64,000 nucleotides of DNA from Deltaproteobacteria bacterium (GCA_021780225.1 JAJXZF010000021.1:1-64000); one strand, 5' to 3'; positions 15,460-24,370 are shown, counted from the first letter of the stretch. The notes: a model not told the origin generated them from the sequence alone. Numbers and translations are program-made.

Positions 15460-16466
15460 GCGGCGGCTGCGGGAGCGTTGGCGGCGGCGAGCCGCGCGGC
15501 GATAGCGGCGACCAAAGGCTCCAGGCCGAGCGCGGCTTCGGCGGAAATGACGAAGGTCGCAAGCCCGCTATGCCCGGCGAGCTCGCGCGCGATCCGTTGC
15601 GCTTCGGACAGTTCGGTCAAATCGAGTTTGTTGAGCGCGATCAGCGACGGCCGCGCGGCCATCGCGGGATCGAACGCCGCGACCTCGCGCCGGACGGTCG
15701 CGAAGTCGCGCTCCGGATCGCCGGTCAGATCGAGCACGTACACCAGCAAGCGGGTGCGCTTCAGATGGCGCAAAAAGCGGATTCCGAGGCCGTGGCCAAG
15801 ATGGGCGCCCTCGATCAGGCCGGGGATGTCGGCGAGGGTGAAAGATTCGTCGTCGGAAACCCGCACCCGGCCCAGATTCGGCGTCAGCGTCGTGAACGGG
15901 TAGGGCGCGACTTTGGGCCGGGCGGCGCTCAGCGCTCGCAGCAGCGTCGATTTGCCCGCATTCGGCAGTCCGACCAACCCGGCCTCCGCGACCAGCCGCA
16001 GCTCCATCCGCACCCACCGCCGTTCGCCCATCGTTCCGGGCGTCGCGATTCGCGGGGCGCGGCGCGTCGAAGAGACGAAATGCATGTTGCCGAGACCGCC
16101 GACGCCCGCCTTGGCGATTACCGCGCGCTCGCCGGGCATCACCAGATCCGCCAGCAGCGCACCGGATTCTTCGTCGAACGCCAAGGCGCCGGGAGGCACG
16201 CGAACGACCAGATCGTCGCCTTTGTGGCCGTATTGCTGTTTGCCGCGCCCCGGTTCGCCATCGCGGGCGATGAGACGCGGTTTGTACTTGAAATCGAGCA
16301 GCGTGGCGAGACCCTCGTCCACCTCGAATACGACATCGCCGCCGCGGCCGCCGTCGCCGCCCGCCGGACCGCCGAACGGACGATACTTTTCGCGCAGGAA
16401 CGCGATCGCGCCGTCGCCGCCCTTGCCGGCCTGCACATAGACTCGCGCTTCGTCGATAAACCGCAT
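15447..16466 (-). CDS. obgE: Obg family GTPase
   Basis: A 339-residue Obg/CgtA. The glycine-rich N-terminal Obg fold (KGGDGAIAFLREKYRPFGGP, GGDGGRGGDVVF) comes first, then the GTPase domain with G1 GLPNAGKS, G3 DIPGL, G4 NKLD and a C-terminal SAEA G5. Obg assists late 50S assembly and stress control. The C-terminus is short and lacks a long OCT domain. The gene normally follows rplU-rpmA; here an LLM oxidoreductase gene and a terminator intervene. The stop overlaps proB by 13 bp. Confidence 0.97.
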   Translation of the reverse strand: MRFIDEARVYVQAGKGGDGAIAFLREKYRPFGGPAGGDGGRGGDVVFEVDEGLATLLDFKYKPRLIARDGEPGRGKQQYGHKGDDLVVRVPPGALAFDEESGALLADLVMPGERAVIAKAGVGGLGNMHFVSSTRRAPRIATPGTMGERRWVRMELRLVAEAGLVGLPNAGKSTLLRALSAARPKVAPYPFTTLTPNLGRVRVSDDESFTLADIPGLIEGAHLGHGLGIRFLRHLKRTRLLVYVLDLTGDPERDFATVRREVAAFDPAMAARPSLIALNKLDLTELSEAQRIARELAGHSGLATFVISAEAALGLEPLVAAIAARLAAANAPAAAACPS

Positions 16467-16557
16467 CGGTGCGCAAAGATTATAGCAAGCGGCAGGATCG
16501 CGTGCGCGGATGGCGCGTCGCGGCCGTCGCGGGAGGTTCCGGGACGGCCACAGGCGC

Positions 16558-17589
16558 CTACAGGCAGAGTTCGGCCAGCGTGCGCAGCGCTTCGATTTGC
16601 GTAGTGCCGATAATCATCGTGCCGATCGGCGCCGATTTCCACGCGGCAAGCTGGTCTTTGATATGCTCGCGCGGTCCCACCAGCGCAACGGCGTCAACCA
16701 GTTCGTCGGGCACGGCGGCGGCGGCTTCTTCCTTGCGGCCCGAGAGATAAAGATCCTGGAGCGTGGTCGCCAGATCGTCGTAGCCGAAATTGCGCACGTA
16801 ACTGTTGTAAAAGTTGCGATTACGCGCGCCCATGCCGCCTATGTAGAGAGCGAGGCTCGCTTTCACCGGCGCACGGCATTTGGCCAGATCTGAACCCATA
16901 TTGCACGGCACATACGGCGCGAGATCGAACGTAGCGATACTTTTGCCGCCGCCGGCCTTGGCGAATCCCGCCTCCAGATGCGGCTGGTAAAGTTGACCGT
17001 ACCAGCCGGGGCTCATCCAGACCGGAATCACGCCGTCCGCAAGTTCCGCCGCCAATTCGATTCCTTTGGGGCTGATCGACGCGGTGTAGATCTTCATGTC
17101 GGGGCGTCCGTGCAGGATGCTGCGCAGCGGCTTGCCCAGACCGGACGCGTCGGAGCCGCGGTACGGGATCTGGTATTCCTTGCCGTTGAACTCCAGCGGC
17201 TTTTCGCGCGCCAAAATCATTTTGAGTATCTGGATATACTCCCGATAGCGCTGTAACGGTTTGCCGTAGGCGACGCCGTGCCAACCCTCGACGACCTGGG
17301 GATTCGACGGGCCCAAGCCGATAATGAAGCGGCCTCCCGACAGTCCGTCGAGGGTCATCGCGGTCATTGCGGTCATCGCCGGCGTCCGCGCGTGCATCTG
17401 CATGATTCCCGCGCCGAGCTTGATCTTCGAGGTCCGCGCGCCGATCCACGCGAGGAACGTAATTACGTCGGAGCCGTAGGCCTCGCCCGACCATACCGAG
17501 TCGTAGCCGAGTTTTTCGGCTTCCAGGATCAGCTCCATCGTCTGGGCCATCCGTGGGCCGGAATAGCCGGTGTTCAATCCGAGGCGCAT
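16558..17589 (-). CDS. LLM-class F420/flavin-dependent oxidoreductase
   Basis: A 343-residue luciferase-like TIM-barrel protein. It begins [11 protein letters not shown] and carries [36 protein letters not shown] and [22 protein letters not shown], all typical of the F420-dependent branch. Such enzymes transfer hydride to or from coenzyme F420, or use FMN; the substrate is unknown. It sits between rpmA and obgE, which are adjacent in many bacteria, and a terminator lies between it and rpmA. It is therefore likely a separate transcription unit placed inside the ribosomal cluster. Confidence 0.9.
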   Translation of the reverse strand: MRLGLNTGYSGPRMAQTMELILEAEKLGYDSVWSGEAYGSDVITFLAWIGARTSKIKLGAGIMQMHARTPAMTAMTAMTLDGLSGGRFIIGLGPSNPQVVEGWHGVAYGKPLQRYREYIQILKMILAREKPLEFNGKEYQIPYRGSDASGLGKPLRSILHGRPDMKIYTASISPKGIELAAELADGVIPVWMSPGWYGQLYQPHLEAGFAKAGGGKSIATFDLAPYVPCNMGSDLAKCRAPVKASLALYIGGMGARNRNFYNSYVRNFGYDDLATTLQDLYLSGRKEEAAAAVPDELVDAVALVGPREHIKDQLAAWKSAPIGTMIIGTTQIEALRTLAELCL

Positions 17590-17621
17590 GGACGGTTCTC
17601 CTTCGCACGGAGTATAGCGCG

Positions 17622-17663
17622 GAAAAAATGAAAGAGCCCCACGGTGCGCCGCGGGGCTCTTCG
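17622..17663 (-). terminator. Rho-independent terminator after rpmA
   Basis: Read on the minus strand, AAGAGCCCC pairs with GGGGCTCTT around a 12-nt inner segment that adds further pairs, and a TTTCATTTTTT tract follows. It lies 28 bp after the rpmA stop and should end the rplU-rpmA transcript before the LLM gene. Confidence 0.8.
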
Positions 17664-17688
17664 AGTCAAAAGGCTGTCGCGATGGGTA

Positions 17689-17985
17689 TCAGGAGCCGGC
17701 CGCGGCGGCGTCAGAGGCTGTCGCCGATTCCGGCAGCGGCTCGACGCTAACGCGATGCTTGTCGCCGCGGAAAGTTTCGTACTTAACGGTGCCGGCGACC
17801 ATCGCGTAGATCGTGTAGTCGCGGCCCATCCCGACGTTCCTTCCCGGATGGATTCGAGTGCCGACCTGGCGCACGAGAATGTTGCCCGGTATCACGGATT
17901 CGCCCGCGTAAACCTTGATTCCCCGGCGCTGCCCCGGACTGTCCCGGCCGTTGCGGGTCGAGCCTTGCCCTTTTTTGTGAGCCAT
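17689..17985 (-). CDS. rpmA: 50S ribosomal protein L27
   Basis: A 98-residue bL27, beginning [20 protein letters not shown], with the conserved [19 protein letters not shown] and [17 protein letters not shown]27's N-terminal tail reaches the peptidyl-transferase centre. No Firmicutes-type N-terminal prepeptide is present. A Ser/Ala-rich tail of about 15 residues goes beyond the core. The gene follows rplU after a 16 bp gap and is followed by a strong terminator. Confidence 0.98.
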   Translation of the reverse strand: MAHKKGQGSTRNGRDSPGQRRGIKVYAGESVIPGNILVRQVGTRIHPGRNVGMGRDYTIYAMVAGTVKYETFRGDKHRVSVEPLPESATASDAAAAGS

Positions 17986-18001
17986 TGGCGGTTACCTCGA
18001 A

Positions 18002-18331
18002 TTACACGGACGGCGCGGCGCCGTGCTCGATCGCTTCGATGCGCAGGACGGTTAGTTCCTGACGATGGCCGCGCTTGCGCCGGTAGTTCTTGCGCCGCTT
18101 TTTCTTGAAAACCAGCACTTTCGTGCCCCGCGGCTGCCCGATAATCTTCGCCCGCACCGACGCGTTGGCTACGGTCGGCGCGCCGATCGCGTTAACGGCG
18201 CCGTCGCTGACCGCAAGCACTTCGCCCAGCGCGATCTCCGCTCCGACCTCGCCGGCGATACGTTCGACGGTGATCTGGTCGCCGGGACCGACGCGATATT
18301 GTTTTCCGCCCGTTTTAACTATGGCAAACAT
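18002..18331 (-). CDS. rplU: 50S ribosomal protein L21
   Basis: A 109-residue bL21 starting MFAIVKTGGKQYRV, with KVLVFKKKRRKNYRRKRGHRQ near the C-terminus. The ATG at 18329-18331 is chosen over an upstream in-frame codon because homologues begin with this Met. L21 binds 23S rRNA and L20. It is first in the rplU-rpmA pair. The 142 bp between it and sufT probably holds its promoter and any leader; no clear regulatory structure was identified there. Confidence 0.97.
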   Translation of the reverse strand: MFAIVKTGGKQYRVGPGDQITVERIAGEVGAEIALGEVLAVSDGAVNAIGAPTVANASVRAKIIGQPRGTKVLVFKKKRRKNYRRKRGHRQELTVLRIEAIEHGAAPSV

Positions 18332-18473
18332 TTCTTTCGCCTTAACCGTCAAAAGTAGCCGACGCAAGGGTTCGGGTCAATCCAATCAGCGACGGCCGGA
18401 ACGCCATGCAAAATCCCGGAAATGCCTCGGGAAGCCCTGTCCGCGGCGGCTTTGGCGGCCGCTCGGCGGAAAT

Positions 18474-19010
18474 TCAGTCCAGACCGAGCCGCTCGCGCCC
18501 CTCCGCGGAGATCATTTGCGGATTCCAGGGCGGCTCCCATACGAGATCGACGTTGGCCTCCACGATGCCGGGAATTCCGAGCAGTTTTTCGCGTGCGTCA
18601 AACGCGATCGACGCCCCCATCCCGCATCCCTGCGCGGTCAGCGTCATCTTGACGTCGACGCGCGCGGCCCCATCGCCCTGCGGCGTCAGTTCCATCCCGT
18701 ACACTAGCCCGAGGTCAACGATATTGACGGGAATTTCCGGGTCATAGCAGGTCTTGAGCCGTTCCCAGACCATCGCTTCCAGGTCGCCGCCGGCGCTGTC
18801 GGTCGCGCCCGCGTCGGCGGGAGTTTTGCCGAGCGCGTCGGCGTCCTTGCCGGCGATCCGGAACAGACCGCCGTATGCGGGAACCTGTACGGTGAAGGTC
18901 CCGCCCAACGATTGCGTGATAAAAACTTCGACGCCCGTTTCGAGCATGATTCTGTCGCCGGCGGGAATCCGCACCGCCTCGCACTCGCGCAATAATTGCG
19001 TCCGGTCCAT
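18474..19010 (-). CDS. sufT: Putative iron-sulfur cluster maturation protein SufT (MIP18/DUF59 domain)
   Basis: A 178-residue protein with the SufT-specific N-terminal segment (VRIPAGDRIMLETGVEVFIT, then LGGTFTVQVP), followed by a MIP18 domain with YDPEIPVNIVDLGLVYG, LTAQGCGMG and VWEPPWNPQMIS. The conserved Cys of GCGMG and the Asp-Pro-Glu motif are present. SufT-type proteins assist Fe-S maturation, often inside suf operons; here none of the other suf genes are in view. The start at 19010 is favoured over 19025 because GAGG lies about 9 nt upstream of it. It is upstream of rplU on the same strand. Confidence 0.9.
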   Translation of the reverse strand: MDRTQLLRECEAVRIPAGDRIMLETGVEVFITQSLGGTFTVQVPAYGGLFRIAGKDADALGKTPADAGATDSAGGDLEAMVWERLKTCYDPEIPVNIVDLGLVYGMELTPQGDGAARVDVKMTLTAQGCGMGASIAFDAREKLLGIPGIVEANVDLVWEPPWNPQMISAEGRERLGLD

Positions 19011-19356
19011 TTTCAATTGCCTCAAACTTTGATTTTAGACGCCACGGCGGATGCGCGCCAGCGCTCGTTTTGCGCGTAAAGGCTCCGGTGCAACGACCGC
19101 GGTTTGCGTTCCTCCTGATGATGCGGGATGGTTGAAAAGGGTGGATTCAACGTCCGGTTCCGCGCAATAATGCGCCCATCGATAAGAATTGGCCGTTCGA
19201 TTTAGAGACCATTTGTAGCCGTACTAATTCGTTGCATCTCGGCGTGACCAAAATAGCAAGTATGGCCGACGCAAGCCCAACGTGGTTAGATTTTCGCGTG
19301 CGGCGGCGGGATGCGCATGATTATCCATGATTATTTGCGGAGCGGAGAGGTAACCC
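19011..19356. other. 346-bp divergent intergenic region
   Basis: It separates sufT (minus) from the porin operon (plus) and should carry both promoters. No credible protein-coding frame was seen. It is less GC-rich than its surroundings and holds a small palindrome, GCGCA-ataa-TGCGC, near 19167-19180. A GGAGAGG site sits about 7 nt before the porin ATG. Confidence 0.5.
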
Positions 19357-20856
19357 ATGCGAGGCTTGGCAAGGTGCGCGGTGCTGGTGGCGGCCGTTAT
19401 CGCTTTCGCGGCGGTGGCGGCGATGGCGGACGACATGTCGGTGGCGAGCGGCGCAAGCGATCCAGGCGGGACGCAGGAACAGCAAATCAGGGAAATACGC
19501 CAGGAGTTGGAATTTCTCGAGCGGCGCGTCGATCAGCTCGAAAACGAGAATGGCCGATTGAAAAAGGCCAACGCGGAACTGCAAAAGAACACCCAAAATC
19601 TGCAAAAGTCAACCACGCAGCAAATCAGCGCGTTGCAATCGCAGGCGAGCGAGTCCTCGTCGCCGCAGAATTTTTTCGATGCGATGAATCGTTTCCTCGG
19701 ACGGTATCGATTCACGCTCGTCGGCGGCGCGGCCGGCAGCTATATCTACGACCGCAACAGCAACACCAATACGTTTGCGCTCGACATGGAGCCGATCATC
19801 CTCTGGCAATTGAGCGACAATCTCCTTTTCGAGGGTACGGTAGAGGCGAATCTGCCCGCGGGAGGCTCGGCGGACTTCCAGCTTCCGGTCGCCGATTTCC
19901 AATATTTTCTGAACGACTATGCGGAATTGGTAATGGGCATCTTCGACCAGCCGTTCGGCGACTGGTATGAAGACCAGAGTCCGTTCTGGGTGAACCGGTT
20001 CGTGACGGCGCCGCTGCCCTTCAACGTCAATCCGCTGATTCCGCCGACCGAAATCGGCGTGCAATTGCGCGGCGGCTTCCAGTGGGGCGAGATGGGCCAG
20101 GTGGCCGATTACACGGTATGGTCGGGCAATGGTCCGGGCTACAGCAATTCGACCTGCGGCGCCAACACGCCGCCCAGCCCGCTGCCGACCTGCCCGTCGA
20201 CGGCGTTCGTCGGCGATACGCTGGTGGGGGTGAACAATATCAAGTTGAATACTCATACGCCGTCGTTCGGCGGCCGCTTCCGAATCTACCCGCTGCCGGC
20301 CGATTCCGATTGGGGCCGGCTCGAACTGGGCGTTTCGACGTATGACGGCAAATGGGAAAACGGGCTCTGGCTGACTTCGTGGGGAGTCGATTTCAACTAT
20401 TTCCGCGACAATCTGCAGATGCGCGGCGAATGGATCGAGAGCTACCGGCAGATGCCGGCCGGGCTTGGCTCCGACAACCGCCAGGGCTGGTACGTGCAGG
20501 CGGGTTATTTCCTTACCGGCTTGAAGGCGCCGCTCATTCCGTCCGCGGCCAACCAGTATATCGACCGGCTGGAGCCGCTGATTCGCTATTCCGGAATCAA
20601 TCAGCGCGCGGCCGTTCTCGGCAATATCATCACCACGCCCGAAATTGGATTTACCGGATCGCCGGCGCTCTACGCGCCGCATGCGCGCGAGGTTGCGCTC
20701 GGCCTGGATTATTGGTTCGCGCCCTCGGTCGTATGGCAGAACGAACTCGATCTCGAATTGCCGCGCGCGGGCGGATTTTACAGCGACACCGGCGCGCCGG
20801 TGGGCGCCTATCCGAACGATCGCGCGTTTGTTTCCCAGTTCGCGGTGGGATTCTAA
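19357..20856 (+). CDS. Outer-membrane beta-barrel porin with N-terminal coiled coil
   Basis: A 499-residue exported protein. A signal peptide (MRGLARCAVLVAAVIAFAAV ... AMA-DD) is followed by a coiled coil at about residues 40-95 rich in Glu, Gln and Asn. A long domain of alternating aromatic/polar strands then ends in a terminal Phe (FAVGF), the usual outer-membrane beta-barrel C-terminus. The coiled coil plus barrel resembles trimeric phosphate-selective or SLH-less porins, but the substrate is unknown. It is first in a plus-strand cluster with two cytochromes c and a copper protein (gaps of 17-120 bp), suggesting an envelope redox module. Confidence 0.82.
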   Translation: MRGLARCAVLVAAVIAFAAVAAMADDMSVASGASDPGGTQEQQIREIRQELEFLERRVDQLENENGRLKKANAELQKNTQNLQKSTTQQISALQSQASESSSPQNFFDAMNRFLGRYRFTLVGGAAGSYIYDRNSNTNTFALDMEPIILWQLSDNLLFEGTVEANLPAGGSADFQLPVADFQYFLNDYAELVMGIFDQPFGDWYEDQSPFWVNRFVTAPLPFNVNPLIPPTEIGVQLRGGFQWGEMGQVADYTVWSGNGPGYSNSTCGANTPPSPLPTCPSTAFVGDTLVGVNNIKLNTHTPSFGGRFRIYPLPADSDWGRLELGVSTYDGKWENGLWLTSWGVDFNYFRDNLQMRGEWIESYRQMPAGLGSDNRQGWYVQAGYFLTGLKAPLIPSAANQYIDRLEPLIRYSGINQRAAVLGNIITTPEIGFTGSPALYAPHAREVALGLDYWFAPSVVWQNELDLELPRAGGFYSDTGAPVGAYPNDRAFVSQFAVGF

Positions 20857-20873
20857 CGGTGGAGGCGGTTGGG

Positions 20874-21173
20874 ATGAAGCGGAAAATCAAAATCGGAATC
20901 GCCGCCGCCGTCGCCGCGGCGGCGCTCGCGGCGTTCGGCGGCGGAACCGTGCGCGCCGCGAATGATCTGACGCCGGCGCAGCAAAAACGCCAGATGTTCA
21001 GGCGCGGCGCGGAACTCTGGCCGATTTACTGCAATACCTGCCACAACGCGCGTCCCGGAGGAGAATTCTCTCCAACCGAGTGGAATATGATCCTGATGCA
21101 CATGCGAACGCAGGCGAATCTGCCGCCGCAGGACGCGAACGCGATACTCGAATATCTGAAGGCGTCGCGCTGA
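20874..21173 (+). CDS. Small periplasmic monohaem cytochrome c
   Basis: A 99-residue protein. A signal peptide (KRKIKIGIAAAVAAAALAAF ... VRA-AN) is followed by one haem-binding motif CNTCH and a Met-rich helix (EWNMILMHMRTQANL) that offers candidate axial methionines. The C-terminal helix DANAILEYLKAS is typical of class I cytochromes. The ATG follows GGAGG by about 10 nt and starts 17 bp after the porin stop. It probably carries electrons in the periplasm, between the cytochrome at 21290 and the NirK-like copper protein or a respiratory complex. Confidence 0.88.
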   Translation: MKRKIKIGIAAAVAAAALAAFGGGTVRAANDLTPAQQKRQMFRRGAELWPIYCNTCHNARPGGEFSPTEWNMILMHMRTQANLPPQDANAILEYLKASR

Positions 21174-21289
21174 TGCGCCGCCGCCGCGCTCCGCAACCAA
21201 AGAAAGGTTCCGACGTAATCCATATGGGGGCCGCCGCGGCCGCGGCGGCCCCGCGATCGAACCGGCGAATTCGTGCAAGGAGTCATATA

Positions 21290-21649
21290 GTGAGGAATCT
21301 TGCGTTTGTCTCAATGGCCGGAGCATTGGCGCTGGGCGCGTTGATCATCCGGCCCGCGCAAGCGCGCGCGCAAGGCGCGGCGCTGGATTTCAAAATCTAC
21401 TGCTCGCGATGCCACGGCGAAAACGGCAAGGGCGACGGCGCCGACGCGGGCACGCTCAAAACTCCGCCGCGCAATTTCACCGATTGCGCCGTCATGTCGA
21501 AAATTTCCGACGCCACGATGTTCAAGGCGATCAAGGACGGCGGCGCGTCGGTCGGCCTGCCCAACGACATGCCCGCCTGGTCCGCCGGATTGGACGACGA
21601 CGAGATTCACGGCCTGATTACCTATATCCGCGGTTTTTGCAAAAAATAG
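21290..21649 (+). CDS. Periplasmic monohaem cytochrome c (c6/cbb3-III-like)
   Basis: A 119-residue class I cytochrome with signal peptide (NLAFVSMAGALALGALII ... AQA), CSRCHGENGKGDG haem site and NDMPAWSAGL containing the likely axial Met, ending in a DDEIHGLITYIRGFCKK helix. A GTG start at 21290 is preferred: AAGGAG lies about 7 nt upstream and the signal peptide begins there. An ATG at 21173 overlapping the previous stop would add 39 mostly basic/Ala residues with no sense. The gene precedes the NirK-like copper protein by 23 bp and is probably an electron partner. Confidence 0.87.
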   Translation: MRNLAFVSMAGALALGALIIRPAQARAQGAALDFKIYCSRCHGENGKGDGADAGTLKTPPRNFTDCAVMSKISDATMFKAIKDGGASVGLPNDMPAWSAGLDDDEIHGLITYIRGFCKK

Positions 21650-21672
21650 GCGGCCCGGAGGAGATCACCAAA

Positions 21673-22626
21673 ATGGCGAATTATTCGCGGAAATACTCGA
21701 CGGCCGCCGGTTCGATTGAGACGGTCATGCGGCGGCGTCCGCAGGGCGCGCGCCGCATCGCGAGGCGCGCGGCCGCCGCGCTCGCGCTCGCGGGAATGCT
21801 TGCCGGGCCCATGGCCGCGGCGCACGCCGACAGCCGCAGCTTCACGCTTACCGCGGCGCGCAAGCGCGTTGCGATTGGCGCCGGCATGACTTATGACGCG
21901 TGGACCTACGACGGCGAAGTGCCCGGGCCTGTGATGCACGTCAAGCAGGGCGAAGAAGTGACCATCCATCTGGATAACCGCACCAGCGAGGCGCACGGAA
22001 TCGAGGTGATGGCCGCGCAAATCTCGCCGCGCCATTTCAGCGGCGATCCCACGGCCGCGGTTGATTACTCGTTCAAGGCGGGCGTGCCCGGCGTGTTCGA
22101 CTATCATTGCAGCGCGATTCCGGTGCTCGATCATGTCGCCAGCGGGATGTACGGCATGATGATCGTCGAGCCGTCCAAGGGATGGCCCGACGGTCCTGCG
22201 CAGGAGCTCACGCTCATCCAGGGCGAATTTTACGGCAAACCCAACGACAAGGGATTTGTCACCGCGGACCATGAGGCGATGTTGGCGGCGCAGCCGAGTT
22301 TCATCGTCTTCAACGGCGCGGTCAGCCGCTTCGGCGCGTCGAATCCGATCGAAATCAAAACCGGCAAACTGGTCCGCATTTTCTTCGTCAACGCCGGCCC
22401 GAACCTGGTTTCGACCTTTCACATTTCCGGCGTGATTTTCAGCACGGTTTATCAGAGCGGCAATCCCGCCGACGCGTTGCGCGACGTCCCGAGCTTCAGC
22501 GTCGCTCCGGGGCAGGGCGCGGTGTTCGAGTTCACCGTCAGCGACCCGGGCGATTATCGTTTTTCCGACACCGCGGGCGCGCATTCGTACAAAGGCGCGC
22601 TGGGCATTATCCGCGCGTCGCAATAG
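21673..22626 (+). CDS. NirK-like two-domain multicopper oxidase, type-2 copper site apparently missing
   Basis: A 317-residue exported protein with two cupredoxin domains and the layout of copper nitrite reductase. Type-1 copper ligands are intact: His108, Cys146 and His154 and Met159 in YHC...DHVASGM. The NirK segment FHVIGEIF is conserved as FHISGVIF (His250). However, the type-2 ligand equivalents His100 and His306 appear as Met113 and about Thr300; only His145 remains, and the catalytic Asp98 is Glu111. It may be an electron-transfer cupredoxin or an oxidase with other chemistry. GGAGGAG lies before the ATG. It is last in the porin-cytochrome cluster. Confidence 0.85.
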   Translation: MANYSRKYSTAAGSIETVMRRRPQGARRIARRAAAALALAGMLAGPMAAAHADSRSFTLTAARKRVAIGAGMTYDAWTYDGEVPGPVMHVKQGEEVTIHLDNRTSEAHGIEVMAAQISPRHFSGDPTAAVDYSFKAGVPGVFDYHCSAIPVLDHVASGMYGMMIVEPSKGWPDGPAQELTLIQGEFYGKPNDKGFVTADHEAMLAAQPSFIVFNGAVSRFGASNPIEIKTGKLVRIFFVNAGPNLVSTFHISGVIFSTVYQSGNPADALRDVPSFSVAPGQGAVFEFTVSDPGDYRFSDTAGAHSYKGALGIIRASQ

Positions 22627-22744
22627 GCCGCGGCGACAGCGTTTCCACCGCCCCGTTTCGTGCGCGCCGGCGAGTCTGCTAAATCGCTGGAACAGCGATA
22701 GCGGCGCCCGCGCGATTTCGCCGGGCGGCGCCGGAGCGGTGCGG

Positions 22745-23728
22745 ATGGAAATCGAACCGGGCGGCGTGGACGAGGCGGCGGATGGCGCAACAGGGCGTGC
22801 GCCGCGTTCGGGCGCGCGCGAAAAATTGCTCGCATGGCTCGCGGCTCATCCCGCCGGCGCCGCCGCCGGCGAACTGCTCAGTTTGCTGTTCAAAGGCGCG
22901 GGCCGCGATCCCGAGCTTGGCGCGCGTCTGATTGAAGGGCTGCTCGGCGGCCATCCGGAATGCGCTTTCGATCCGGCGACGGGACTCTGGACGCTCCGCG
23001 CCGGCGCTTCGCTCAGCATACCGCTGGACGCCGCGCGCTTCGTCGTGGCCGATCTCGAAACCACCGGCGGCCGCGCCGCGCCGGATTCGATAATCGAAAT
23101 CGGCGCGTGCGAATTGATCGGCGGGCGCGTCGCGCGGAGCTTCGCGACGCTGGTGCGCCCCGCGATGCGAATCCCGCGCTTCATCGCGCGGCTCACGTCG
23201 ATCGATGACGAAATGGTCGCGGCGGCGCCGCCGATCCGCGAAGCGCTGCCGGCGTTCCGCGATTTTCTCGGCGACGGCGTGATGGTCGCGCACAACGCGC
23301 CGTTCGATTTTTCCTTTCTCGATCTCGAATTCCGCCGCATCTTCGGCGCCGGCATCCGCAACCCGGTGCTCTGTACGCTCAAGCTTTCGCGCCGCCTGCT
23401 GCCAGCGCTCAAAAGCCGGCGGCTTGGCGCGCTCGCGGAACATTTCGGGCTTTCCACCGCCGGGCGGCATCGCGGATGGGGCGACGCGCGGATGACGGCG
23501 GAGTTGCTCGCGATATTTCTCGAGATGGCGGCGAAGGCGGGAATCGCGCGGCTCGACCGGCTGCTCGATTGGGATCAGCGCGGCGCCGTCGACGGAAAGA
23601 TTATAAATTTGAACGGTCCGCGGCTCGAACCCGCGGCGATTCGCGACGCCGCCGCGCCGCGGACGGCCGAACCGAATCAATCGCCGGAGCAACGCAATGC
23701 ACTACGATCCCAGGCTGCGCAACCATAA
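22745..23728 (+). CDS. DnaQ-like DEDDh 3'-5' exonuclease
   Basis: A 327-residue protein. Residues ~1-95 are Ala/Gly-rich with winged-helix character. An exonuclease domain follows with Exo I VADLETTG, Exo II HNAPFDFSFLD, and Exo III HRGWGDARMT with the DEDDh His and last Asp. This family includes DNA polymerase III epsilon and relatives acting in proofreading or repair; there is no polymerase or UvrC/GIY-YIG domain attached. ATG 22745 is preferred over GTG 22739 by GGAG spacing. The last 32 bp overlap the next gene. Confidence 0.88.
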   Translation: MEIEPGGVDEAADGATGRAPRSGAREKLLAWLAAHPAGAAAGELLSLLFKGAGRDPELGARLIEGLLGGHPECAFDPATGLWTLRAGASLSIPLDAARFVVADLETTGGRAAPDSIIEIGACELIGGRVARSFATLVRPAMRIPRFIARLTSIDDEMVAAAPPIREALPAFRDFLGDGVMVAHNAPFDFSFLDLEFRRIFGAGIRNPVLCTLKLSRRLLPALKSRRLGALAEHFGLSTAGRHRGWGDARMTAELLAIFLEMAAKAGIARLDRLLDWDQRGAVDGKIINLNGPRLEPAAIRDAAAPRTAEPNQSPEQRNALRSQAAQP

Positions 23729-24299
23729 CCTGCGCCACGATCCGCTCACCGCGCTGGTCGTGCCGCGGCCAATCGGATGGATTTCGACGATCAGTCCCGC
23801 GGGCGTCGTCAATCTGGCGCCGTACAGTTTCTTCAACGCGGTCGCCGCGAATCCGCCGTTCGTGATGTTCGCCAGCGGAGGCCGCAAACATTCGCAGCGC
23901 AACGCCGAAGCGACCGGCGAGTTCGTGCATAACCTGACGGTCTGGGAGTTGCGCGAGGAGATGAATATCACGTCGGCGGACGTGGGCGAGGAGGTCAGCG
24001 AGCCGGAGCTGGCGAAGCTCGCGATGGCGCCGTCGGTGGCCGTCAAGCCGCCGCGCGTCGCGCGCACTCCCGTCGCGTTCGAATGCAAGTACCTGAAGAC
24101 GGTCGATCTGCCGGGTCCCGGCGGCAAGCCGCATCCGTTTTCGATCGTAATCGGCGAAATCGTGAGCATCTTTATCGACGATTCGGTAATCGTCGGCGGC
24201 AACGTCGATCTCTCGCGTGCGCGGCCGATCGCGCGGCTCGGCTATCTCGACGAATATACGGCTGTCGATACGATCTTCCGGATGAAGCGGCCGGGCTGA
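23697..24299 (+). CDS. Flavin reductase-like (FMN-binding split barrel) protein
   Basis: A 200-residue protein of the flavin-reductase-like family. It has TALVVPRPIGWIST, NLAPYSFFNAVAANPP and the KHSQRNAEATGEFVHNL region, in the order seen in FMN-binding split-barrel proteins. Members are either NAD(P)H:FMN reductases feeding monooxygenases or flavin-binding hydrolases/oxidases. LLM and Rieske oxygenase genes lie on the opposite strand next door, so a reductase role is possible but not shown. It overlaps the exonuclease gene by 32 bp. Confidence 0.88.
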   Translation: MHYDPRLRNHNLRHDPLTALVVPRPIGWISTISPAGVVNLAPYSFFNAVAANPPFVMFASGGRKHSQRNAEATGEFVHNLTVWELREEMNITSADVGEEVSEPELAKLAMAPSVAVKPPRVARTPVAFECKYLKTVDLPGPGGKPHPFSIVIGEIVSIFIDDSVIVGGNVDLSRARPIARLGYLDEYTAVDTIFRMKRPG

Positions 24300-24307
24300 T
24301 CGCCGCC

Positions 24308-24339
24308 AAAAAAAATGGGCCGGCGCGAAACGCCGGCCC
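24308..24339. terminator. Bidirectional Rho-independent terminator
   Basis: A perfect 9-bp stem, GGGCCGGCG / CGCCGGCCC with a 5-nt loop, has eight A's on its left side. On the minus strand these form a T-tract right after the stem. It lies between the convergent flavin-reductase (plus) and LLM (minus) genes. Confidence 0.85.
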
Positions 24340-24370
24340 GTCTGTCGTTAACGTTTAAAGTTGAGCCGCG

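Noticed and set aside
21173-21289. Extended N-terminus for the second cytochrome c starting at ATG 21173
   Set aside because: GTG 21290 has a strong AAGGAG and begins a clean signal peptide; the extension is Ala/Arg-rich without meaning.
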